From Proteles cristata cristata (taxonomy: Eukaryota > Chordata > Mammalia > Carnivora > Hyaenidae): 64,000 nucleotides of DNA. A program made the translations under genes and the position numbers. This document shows positions 1 through 8,445 of the stretch, piece by piece (position 1 is the stretch's first letter; each line of letters starts with the position of its first letter). A model generated the notes under the pieces. That model saw only the letters and a program-made list of their open reading frames with translations. It had not been told where the DNA came from and ran no database searches. The stretch spans positions 1,240,001 to 1,304,000 of the forward strand of contig JAESUZ010003164.1 of the NCBI GenBank assembly GCA_017311185.1, read 5' to 3'.

Positions 1-121
1 GCAGGCTGCGGGCTCTGAGCTGTCAGCAAAGAGCCTGACACAGGGCTTGAACCCACGAACCCTGAGATCATGACCTGAGCCGAAGTCAGATGCTTAACCA
101 ACTGAGCCACCCAGGCACTCC
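1..121 (-). mobile_element. felid CAN-SINE, head part, antisense
   Basis: Reverse complement of a SINE head: the B box appears as GGGCTTGAACCC and the 5' end as GAGCCACCCAGGCACTCC. The A-rich tail lies beyond the window edge. Confidence 0.9.
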
Positions 122-1893
122 TCAACTCTTTTTAAAAAAAATTAATTTATGTACTGATAACATTTGCTTTCAAAGGTAAAACATATTCCTGTGGCCTGGA
201 GAGTAGGCTGCTTTTCAGGTTCCTGGACCCGAAGTGTGTCTAAGTAAGAGCCTGACTTTTAATTCCTCCTATGCATCTTCTTTAGCTGTTGTATTTATTA
301 ACATTAATCTACTGCCTCCTCTCTGAGGCTATTATTTATATAAATTGTCACATCATATGTGGCAGAACATTATTGGAGGGCATTGGAATGCTTATTTTTC
401 TCAAATTTTCATTGTCCAACTGTAATAGCACACCAGTGAGATTATTTTATTTACGAGATAACATAAGGTATCTCTTAGGTATTATCATAAGTTAAGAGAT
501 AATATCTGATGGGAATTTCATATATCCTGAATTTCCCTGTAATTCATGGATTTTGAACTTAATCAGGGTAAATATATGTAATAGATATAAGTAAACATCC
601 ATTAAATATCTGTCAGGCCCTAGCTGTGCTGTCCCAGCATTGGCCACAGTTCAGAGAACACAAAGATGAATCATGTTGTCCCTGCCTTCGAGGAATGTGT
701 ATCCTAATAGGGCAGAAAGGCACGTGACTGGCACAGAAGCTATAAAGTGGTAAGTGATCAGATAAAAATAGACAAAATGCTCTGGATTCAGAGATTGAAG
801 GGATCAGGGAGGGTGTTTTGTTTTGTTTTGTGAACCAGCATTTGAGCTGGGCCTGTTTCTTGAGTTTGTTCATTGTTAAGAAAATAAAGCCACCAGAGTA
901 GTTTATGTTTAAAAAAAAAGGGGGGGGGCGGGGGCTTGTAGAAGGAACCACTAGAGTTAGAAGTATGCCGTGCGTCCCTGGAGTTGTAGGTATTTGGGAG
1001 CCCCTGTCTGGCCCTCTGTCTCTCTGTGTGTCTCCATCTCACGCGCCTGCCTCTCAGCTCGCTCTCCGCGTGCGCATCTGTCTTGTCCCCCAGTCCGCTG
1101 TCCCGCCAGATGCCTTATTCTCCTGCACTCGCAGGTCTTGAGATGTGCACCATCTCTGACGATGGCGGATCTGGCCCACCTGCCAGCCAACTGTGGTCCC
1201 CTATCCAGCTCGAGCTCATAGGTGTGAATTCAGAGTTCTGGAGGAAGAAGTTGCGATGGACAGTTTGCTTTCCTTGGATTCTAATTAGCTGCGGGGACAC
1301 AGGGCCTCTAATGAGGCCTCCTTCCGAAGGCCGTGGGCCGGAGCAGCCCCGAGAGCAGGAGGGGGTGGCTATCCTCCCCGTAGCCTTACACTAAAGGTAA
1401 TGAACATGAAGAACGCTAAGGAGGCTACGGGGCGCCAAATTGTGTTTCCTGCCCTTCAGGAAAGTGCATTTTCCCAGGGAAGGCGGATCCATATGTACTT
1501 AACACAAAGGAGAGGCACACTGTGATAAATACCCTAAAGCATTCCTGAGGCGGGAGAGAGGGATTAACATTGCCTTACACTGTGAGGCGGGGACTTTGTC
1601 GATGTAGGGGACTCTAATAGACTTGGGCATGTGCAGTGTGCTGAGAGGGTCTTGGGTAGGAGTGTGTTTGCAGCACAGTGTATGTGGTTATATAGCGATT
1701 GCTCTGGGTAGCTGTCATTTAGGGAGATTTGTAGGAACTGAGGACCATTTTCTTCTCAAGTAACTGACACAGATCTAGGTTTGCTTCTGCTGTAAGAATT
1801 TATTAATGTAGCTCTGGTCACCTCAGTTTCTTTATTAATCAAGGAAATGGTTGCTCGTATTCGGGGTTCGCACAGGAAGCATTTTAGAGAAGA
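122..1893. other. unique intron 2 sequence with a GC-rich patch
   Basis: Mostly AT-rich non-coding sequence. From about 910 to 1430 it becomes richer in G+C and CpG, beginning with A9-G9-C-G5 (911-934) followed by CT-rich sequence. The open frames here (longest 122 codons at 1026-1394) lack splice context or any recognised family, and I do not call them genes. Confidence 0.6.
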
Positions 1894-1899
1894 AGGGAG

Positions 1900-2300
1900 C
1901 CAAGGTACCTGCTTAGTCAATTGAGCATCTGACTCTTGGTTTCGGCTCAGGTCATGATCCTGGGGTCATGGGATCAAGCCCCACATTGAGCTCCGCGCTG
2001 ACCGAGGGCCTGCTTAAGATTCATTGTCTCTCAGGGCGCCTGCGTGGCTCAGGGTGGCACTTCGGTTGAGCATCTGACTTCAGCTCAGGTCATGATCTCA
2101 CAGTTCGTGGGTTCAAGCCCCGCGTCTGGCTCGGTGCTGACAGCTCAGAGCCTGGTGCCTGCTTAGGATTCTGTGTCTCTCTCTCTCTGTGCCCCTCCCC
2201 CACTCACGCACTGTCTCACAGAAATAAATAAATGCAAAAACAAATTTTTTTAAAATTCATTCTCTCTCAAATTAAAAAAATATTTTTTTTTAAAGAAAAG
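1900..2300 (+). mobile_element. older CAN-SINE interrupted by a younger SINE
   Basis: The head part runs about 1900-2033 and is diverged (TTAGTCAATTGAGCATCTGA). Its CT-rich and A-rich tail resumes at about 2252 after a nested SINE. The insertion duplicated the sequence around ATTCATTGTCTCTCA / ATTCATTCTCTCTCA. Confidence 0.8.
2034..2251 (+). mobile_element. felid CAN-SINE nested inside the older SINE
   Basis: Starts GGCGCCTGCGTGGCTCAG and has a B box at GGGTTCAAGCCCC, a CT-rich middle and an AAATAAATAAATG tail. A short insertion disturbs the A box (CTCAGGGTGGCACTTCGGTT). Confidence 0.85.
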
Positions 2301-2827
2301 AAGGGGGCTATATAAAAAGTTTGTTAGCTAATCCTGCCCATTAGTAATGCTTGTTGTGTTAGTAACACATGTGTTGCATGTGTTGGAAACTTGGAGATGA
2401 ACTCAGGTATCTTTATTTCTTTTATGTTAAGATTTGAGATGCCACAAAGAAAATATAAAACATTGAACTGATGCTTATAATTATGGCAAAAAGTCAGGGA
2501 CTTAACTAGCCACAAATACATTTTGCGTGTCTAATTATTTTAACTTTTATTCTTGCTTAAACCTGTGAGGTATGCTATTTTAAATACAAAATGCTCATCT
2601 CATAATACAAAAATGGTTGTCTCTGGTCACCTGCTGGAGCTGCTTAATAAAGAACTAGGTGTCCAGTACTTGAATTTTTAACTAGAAATTTTAATTTTTT
2701 TCATTGTGTTGTTTTTGTTTTCTGCGTGGGGGCTTGCTTGTGTGGCATGTGGTAATTGCTTGGACTTCCTAGGACTTTCTGTGTGCTTCCGAAGAAATTT
2801 TGTTAGTCTTGTTGATAATCCTCTTTT
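2301..2827. other. unique AT-rich intron sequence
   Basis: No repeat family, splice-bounded exon or coding frame recognised. Confidence 0.5.
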
Positions 2828-2847
2828 AAAATAAACCTCCAGATTTT

Positions 2848-3034
2848 GGGGTACCAGGGCGGCTCTGACTCTTGATATCGGCTCAGGTCATGGTCTTGAA
2901 GTTGTGAGATCAAGCCCTGCATTGAGCTCTGCAATGAGCATGAAGCCTGGTTGAGATTTTCTCTCTCCCTCTCTTTCTGCCCCTCCCTCAGTTGTGTTCT
3001 CTCTCTCTCAAAATAAACATTTTTAAAAACAAAT
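2848..3034 (+). mobile_element. CAN-SINE, diverged, A-box region deleted
   Basis: GGGGTACCAGGGCGGCTCTGACTCTTG jumps from the SINE 5' end to the post-A-box region, so the pol III A box is lost. The tail is CT-rich, then AAATAAAC. A TSD of about 19 bp (AAAATAAACCTCC-GATTT) flanks it at 2828 and 3035. Confidence 0.85.
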
Positions 3035-3054
3035 AAAATAAACCTCCTGATTTC

Positions 3055-4119
3055 AAAACAGCAAGTTTTTATTATGTTTGGCAGATCCAAGTTCATAACT
3101 CCTTGTCTCTGAAAAATAGGTGATTCAGATTGAAGTTACTTCTAAAAAACTGCTTGTGGGATTGATGCAGTTCAAGGTTTCCAACCTCCTCATCCACCTG
3201 CCCATTAACAAGTTCATTGCCGGCATCCTGGAGAGAGAAGTTGAAGCATAGGAAATAACACATAGGCCCTAGGTTGGATGGTTGGAACTGGAAGTAAATT
3301 CTGTTGGGCTAATCACTTTCTGAAGCTCTAGTGATCTTGGGGGGAAGCCTTGTCTTCACTGATTTTATTTTGTCAGTACGCAATTCTGTCTGCTAGACAG
3401 TTACCACCTGAGTAAGTTATTGCTCTGTTGCCCAAAGATTGCTGTTTTAAACTGAAGAAGACGGTGTGGGGCTCGATTGAGAGAGCCTTCCTTTCTTGCT
3501 TATCAGTATGCACCCTACAAATGTTTGTTGTTGTTGTTTGTTTCGTTTTGGCTTGGAATTAAAAAGAAAACAATGTGACTTATCTGTGCCTGCCACAGGG
3601 TTTATAGAAAACCGAAAGCTCTGGAGAAAATTCTCAGCAGGGTAGTATTTCTGTGAAGTGGCGGCCAGAACCCCTTAAGAAAAATGTCGTAACTCACACT
3701 TGCAGGCACATAAAATCATGTCCCTCAGGGCAAGCTCTCTAGTGTCATAGAGTTTATGACTCATGAGTGCTGTACTTTTGTGACCTAATAAACGAGGAAG
3801 AGTGGTGGGAGAATTATATTCCTGTACAAAGAGCCACTTCACCTTTCATCGTATGGAAGAATTTTTAGTGGCATTTTCAGGTTGAGAATGATCTGTGACT
3901 GAAATGCATGCATCGAGGTATTAAGGTACTTAAAAACAAGATAAAATAAAGGGAAGGTAGCTGTTTGCATTTGGAGCTGAATTACTGGCAGTGGTTTTGA
4001 AAAGTAACTTTCTCGGTACCCATCCTAGGATTCTGATTTAGATATCCTTTTGTGTGTGTGCTTTTATAGCACATGCCCCTACCACTGAATCCACCCGACA
4101 CTACGCTGATCAGTGCCTT
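3055..4119. other. unique intron 2 sequence with a short coding-like stretch
   Basis: No known repeat. Within it, 3120-3254 is open for 44 codons plus a TAG and is richer in G+C than its surroundings. It ends FIAGILEREVEA before the stop. It has no start or splice context that I can defend. The rest is plain intronic sequence. Confidence 0.45.
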
Positions 4120-4126
4120 ATTGGTT

Positions 4127-4452
4127 TTTTTTTTTAATTTTTTAAATATTTATTTGTTTTTGAGAGAGAGAGACATGAGTGTGAGCAGGTGAGGGGCAGA
4201 GAGAGAGGGAGACAATCGAAAGGAGGCTCCAGGCTCTCAGAAATTTTTTAAATATTTATTTACTTTTGAGAGAGAGAGAGACATGAATGTGAGCAGGGGA
4301 GGGGCAGAGAGAGAGGGAGACAATCGAAAGGAGGCTCCAGGCTCTCAGCTGTCAGCACAAAGACCAATGCAGGACTTGAACCCACGAACCATGGAGATCA
4401 TGACCTGAGCTGAAGTTGGACGCTTAACCGACTGAGCCACCCAGGTGCCCCT
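4127..4452 (-). mobile_element. felid CAN-SINE with internal tandem duplication, antisense
   Basis: Head at the right end (CCGACTGAGCCACCCAGGTG), tail at the left (poly-T). The tail-side portion is present twice: 4136-4240 and 4241-4348 are near-identical copies of about 105 bp. Each runs from the T-rich end through the GA tract to GGAGGCTCCAGGCTCTCAG. Confidence 0.9.
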
Positions 4453-4454
4453 TT

Positions 4455-5300
4455 TTAACTGTTTAAAAAATAGACTTGATACTTTAGAGCAGTTTTAGAT
4501 TCACAGCAAAATTGAGAAGGTGGCCCGGAGACTTCTTCTATGTCCCCTGTCCCCCTTCTCTGTTGGTCTCCCCCATCATCCACACCCCCGACCAGTGGGT
4601 ACATTTGTTCCAGTGGATGAATTTGCACTGACATCAGAATCACCCAGAGCCCAGAGTTAGGGTTAGCTCTTGGTCTTCAACATTCTGTAAGGTGTGGACA
4701 AACGTAGGGGCGCCTGGGTGGCTTAGTCGGTTAAGCGTCCGACTTTCGCTTAGGTCATGATCTCGCGGTTCGTGGGTTCGAGCCCCGCGTCGGGCTCTGT
4801 GCTGACTGCCAGCTCAGAGCCTGGAGCCTGTTTCAGTGACTCCCTCTCTCTCTGACCCTCCCCTGCTCACGCTGTCTCTCTCTCTCTCCTAGAAATAAAA
4901 AAAATAAAATAAAATTAAAAAAAAAAAGGTGTGGACAAATGTATAGTGACGCATACCCACTATTATGGTATCATATGGAATAATTTCCCGGCCCTGAAAA
5001 TCCTCTGTGCTTCTCCTATTCATCCTTCCCTTTCCCTGACTCCCGGTAACCACTGATCTTTTTACTGTCTCCATGGTTTTGCCTTTTCCAGAGTGTCATG
5101 GAGTTGGAGTCCTACAGTAGGGAACATTTTCAGATCGGCTTCTTTCACTTAGTGATATGCACCAACGTCCCTCCTGGTCTTTTCATGCCTTGGGACAGAC
5201 TTCAGTTCTCTCTGACGCTGGATAACGCATTGTCTGGATGTACCACAGGTTTTCATCTGTGCTTGTTCCTTTATTTGTTCTTAACTGATGTATCTCAGGG
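4455..5300 (-). mobile_element. L1 3' portion, antisense, split by a SINE
   Basis: Left part 4455-4706 starts near an L1 3' end (TTTTAGATTCACAGCAAAATTG). The right part resumes at 4928 and carries the widely seen antisense L1 motifs CAACCACTGATCTTTTTACT (here TAACCACTG...) and GGCTTCTTTCACTTAGTGAT. It is old and 5' truncated. Confidence 0.85.
4707..4927 (+). mobile_element. felid SINE, young subfamily (Fc2 type), with TSD
   Basis: Starts GGGGCGCCTGGGTGGCTTAG and has the subfamily marks TTTCGCTTAGGTC, CTGACTGCCAGCTC and CCTAGAAATAA. The TSD GGTGTGGACAAA(C/T)GTA sits at 4691-4706 and 4928-4943. It is inserted into the antisense L1. Confidence 0.95.
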
Positions 5301-6001
5301 CTGGGACTACGGCGCAGTGAGTGAGGCCCCCAGCAATCAAATAATATTGTGATGCAGTATTTTAAAGAATCAAAATGAATGCCAAAAGCCCACAGTGGAT
5401 AAAATATCAAGTTTAAATGAAGATAGGATCATGGCAAGTCCTTTCTGAATGTCACTGGCAATCAGAAGCAAAACCCTCCACACGCATAGCCCACACTGCG
5501 GATGTTATGTTCCTGCTTGGGAACCTGCTTCTCCCCAACAAGCACTGCTGTCCCTGGAGGCTTCTCAGGTAGAAGTTCTTTTCTCACAACCCTCCTAGCC
5601 CTGTGCTTAGAGGTGGGGGGAGCCTCCTTCCTCTCCTTCCTCCTCATTTTCACTTCTGAACCACGTTTCCCCTGGCCCCCCTCAGACATCCCCTGTCCCA
5701 CATGTAGGTACATGCATGACCTAGATCACCTTTCTGTTCTGTCTGTTAGTCCTCTGGATACCTCAGTGGCTTTCTCCCCAAATCTTCGAAGGGTTTAGCT
5801 TTTGGCTCTCTGTCACCCAAACAACGTCAACCTCAATGGCCCTTCCAAGATTTCAGTGTCCCAGTTCTTTGATTTTTCATTCCGCCTGTGACCTTGCCGT
5901 TCTTGTTCTTCACCAGCCACTCCCTCCCATGGCCGTATTCTACTCTTCGAAATTCTCCATAATGTCACACCTCCAAAATCTTAATTTCAACACTCTGACT
6001 T
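5301..6001. other. unique intron sequence
   Basis: Pyrimidine-rich from about 5500 to 5960. It could be an old L2-like remnant, but I cannot align it with confidence. No gene seen. Confidence 0.4.
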
Positions 6002-6018
6002 TGCAAGTACCACTTTAT

Positions 6019-6238
6019 ATATTTATTTTTTTTTTAATATTTTTATTTTATTTCTAGGAGAGAGAGAACGTGAGCAGGGGAGGGTCAGAGAGAGAGGGAG
6101 ATACAGACTCTGAAACAGGCTCCAGGCTCTGAGCTGGCAGTCAGCACAGAGCCCGACGCGGAGCCCGAACCCATGAACTGCGAGATCATGACCTAAGCGA
6201 AAGTCGGACGCTTAACCGACTAAGCCACCCAGGCGCCC
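6019..6238 (-). mobile_element. felid SINE, young Fc2 type, antisense, with TSD
   Basis: Head CCGACTAAGCCACCCAGGCG at the right and T-rich tail with TTTCTAGGAGAGAG at the left; also carries the GCTGGCAGTCAGCAC mark. The TSD TGCAAGTACCACTTTA lies at 6002 and 6239. Confidence 0.95.
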
Positions 6239-6254
6239 TGCAAGTACCACTTTA

Positions 6255-7189
6255 AACCACTGTACTTGCTTAGGTACCTTTATGCCAAAATTCTGTAGCC
6301 CCTACCGGGACTCACTGATACTGCAGCCTTCGAACCAGCCACTGTAGCAGGATTCTCGCACAGAGAGTCGTGACACCAAGACTCCTTTCCAGGAAGCAGC
6401 TTCATTCGTGCCAGCACGGCTCCGTTGGGTTCGTACCCAAAGAACTGAACCCCGAACGCCACGTGCCAGAACCCCGAACGCCACGTGCTGTGGGTTTTCG
6501 TGTATTTCCTACTTCTTCGTCTCCCATATATGGTAACACACAAACATGCCGTCTGATTAAGTGGTCTCATGTTACAAGGTCGTGAGGGATGTTGTCAGGT
6601 CTCCTTGAGGTTATTTTTTCCTTAGGGAGGGGCCCCTAAGGTATCCCACCTTCATGTCTCCACTGTAGATTTTGCTGCCCATCGTTAGAACCATTCGTTT
6701 GCTGATAGCCTCAGTTGTCTTCGGCATTTTTCTCTCTCTTGTCTTGACCTGGCTTGTTAGCAGCCCTGGAGAAGTGCAGGGTCCATGCAAGGGAAAGCCT
6801 ATTGTGGAAACACACTCTTATGTTTATTTTTTTCTTTCAAGTCACTACTTACTATTATTAATAGAAGTGATCTGGTATTTCATATACACAGTTGACCGAG
6901 TTTTCATATTTTATTCCAAGTGCTCAGTAAGCACCATGATTACGGAGATCAGTAATCAAAGCAAAGGGCCGTAGTTAGTTATCAAGGGAAGAGATTCCTG
7001 AATGCAATTCTTTATCTAAATGACACCTATGATAACTGATAAATTATTGTTGTATAAATTAATTTGAATAAAGAGAAAGATTTTTATATGGGAAGCTTGC
7101 TGTGCACCATATCCTGTATGTAAAATATTTGCTTACTTAACAAAATAAGGCTGGGTTGAATTTAGGTAATGGTAATATTCCCAGGGGTA
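6255..7189. other. unique intron sequence
   Basis: Contains a short near-tandem repeat (CCCCGAACGCCACGTGC twice, 6451-6487). Otherwise AT-rich with no recognised repeat family or gene. Confidence 0.5.
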
Positions 7190-7203
7190 TCTACTATAAC
7201 ATT

Positions 7204-7394
7204 TTTTTTTTAATGTTTATTTTTGTGAGAGAGTGAGCAAGCAGGGGAAGGGCAGGGAGAGAAGGGAACAGAGGATGTGAAGTGGCAGTGCACTGACAAC
7301 AGTGAGCCCAGTGTGGGGCTCGAACTCCAGAACTGTGAGATCATGACATGAGCCAAAGGCGGCCACTCAACGGCCTAAGCCACCCAGGCGCCCC
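7204..7394 (-). mobile_element. felid CAN-SINE, antisense, with TSD
   Basis: Poly-T and AATGTTTATTTTTGTGAGAG tail at the left, GGCCTAAGCCACCCAGGCGC head at the right. The TSD TCTACTATA(A/C)CATT lies at 7190 and 7395. It ends 366 bp before exon 3. Confidence 0.9.
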
Positions 7395-7760
7395 TCTACT
7401 ATACCATTTATTTGGAGCGTTACAGAATATCACCCTCACACCAGTGTATTTTGCATTAAAATTACCCTATGCTTATAAGAGGTTCCCCTTCTGTTTCTGT
7501 TTTATCTCCCCTGGGAAAAAAAAAAGTATCTTAAGCCTGAATGGGTGCAGTAAGGTAATACAAGAGTCACATCATCTGATATTTTGATTGGAATGATTAG
7601 GTTGCTGTCACCTACGTCGTTTTCTTTACCCTTAATATTCTAAGCTTGCATGAATGTTGGGAGATAATCATGCCTTAGAACAGCAGTGGTGCATTGCGGG
7701 TGTGCATACACCGGCCTCTGCCTCTGCTTAACAGTTTGCCCTTTCTGTGTGCTCCCCCAG

Positions 7761-7890
7761 GTCTACCCTGAACTGCAGATCACGAATGTGGTGGAAGCCA
7801 ACCAGCCAGTGACCATCCAGAACTGGTGCAAGAGGGGCCACAAGCAGTGCAAAGCCCACGCCCGCATCGTGATTCCCTACCGCTGCTTAG
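7761..7890 (+). CDS. APP: APP exon 3 (growth-factor-like domain, heparin-binding loop)
   Basis: Internal coding exon of amyloid beta precursor protein, a type I membrane protein. It opens in phase 0 with [17 protein letters not shown] and encodes human residues V76-L118 plus the first base of codon V119, 130 bp as in human. It supplies C98, C105 and C117 of the growth-factor-like domain; C98-C105 closes the basic heparin-binding loop. The acceptor is a pyrimidine tract ending CCCCCAG at 7760, with a plausible branch site in TGCTTAAC about 30 bp upstream. The donor is TTAG|GTGAGC. Residues 76-101 match human, but the loop reads [20 protein letters not shown], differing at R102H, T107A, P109A, H110R and F111I. 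Intact splice sites, true introns and the downstream exons in order rule out a processed pseudogene. Identity is certain; whether the substitutions are fixed is not known. Confidence 0.98.
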
Positions 7891-7965
7891 GTGAGCTGGC
7901 CAGCCGTGTAACTGACACGGATTGCTCTGGTCTTTGGGGATCCAAAAAAAAAAGGTTGTTGGGTT

Positions 7966-8174
7966 TTTTTTTTTAAATGTTTATTTTTGAGACAGAGAAC
8001 ACGCACATGCACAAAAACGGGGGAGGGGCAGGGACAGAGAGGGAGGCAGAGACTTCCAAAGCAGGCTCCCAGCTGTCAGCACAGAGATCAATGTGGGGCT
8101 CGAACCCCTGACCCAGGAGATCATGACCTGAGCTGAAGCCGGCCATTTATCCAACTGAGCTGCCCAGACACCCA
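7966..8174 (-). mobile_element. CAN-SINE, antisense, close to the exon 3 donor
   Basis: The T-rich end starts only 75 bp downstream of the exon 3 5' splice site. The B box complement GGGGCTCGAACCCC and the head CCAACTGAGCTGCCCAGACA are visible but diverged. Confidence 0.88.
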
Positions 8175-8289
8175 AGAAGGATGTTCTCATTAAATCTAAC
8201 ATGCAGTTTCTTTCTGCCACTCTGTATTGGACTGTATTTTGGACTATTAAGGTATCGGCGCAGGAGAAATGTTTCTGAGCTCCGGGCCT

Positions 8290-8445
8290 CAGAATGAATT
8301 TACCTAATGTGCTTATTCAAATGACAAATTCTTGGACTGATTCCATAACTGCTGAATGAAAAGGCCTGGGGGTGGGGCCCAGGAGTTTGCATTTTACCAT
8401 ATCCCATAGGTGATTCTCGTGCACGCTAACTCTCTAGACTGGGAG
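8290..8445 (+). mobile_element. MER5A-like hAT remnant
   Basis: GGGGGTGGGGCCCAGGAGTT followed by TGATTCTCGTGCACGCTAA matches the 3' half of the MER5A pattern as I know it. The terminal repeats are worn. Confidence 0.65.

Larger units (their letters stand above)
1..7760 (+). other. APP: APP intron 2 (3' part)
   Basis: The window opens inside APP intron 2, which ends at the exon 3 acceptor. The interval holds felid SINEs on both strands, an antisense L1 remnant and unique intronic sequence. APP exon 2 is not present. Confidence 0.9.

Noticed and set aside
1026..1394. 122-codon open frame in the GC-rich patch
   Set aside because: No recognised family, no splice sites in frame with APP, and overlapping frames of similar length lie in other phases, as expected from GC-rich sequence.
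4707..4790. tRNA-like sequence with A and B boxes
   Set aside because: It is the tRNA-Lys-derived head of a SINE; no cloverleaf with a full acceptor stem is kept. The same applies to all other SINE heads, so no tRNA gene is called.
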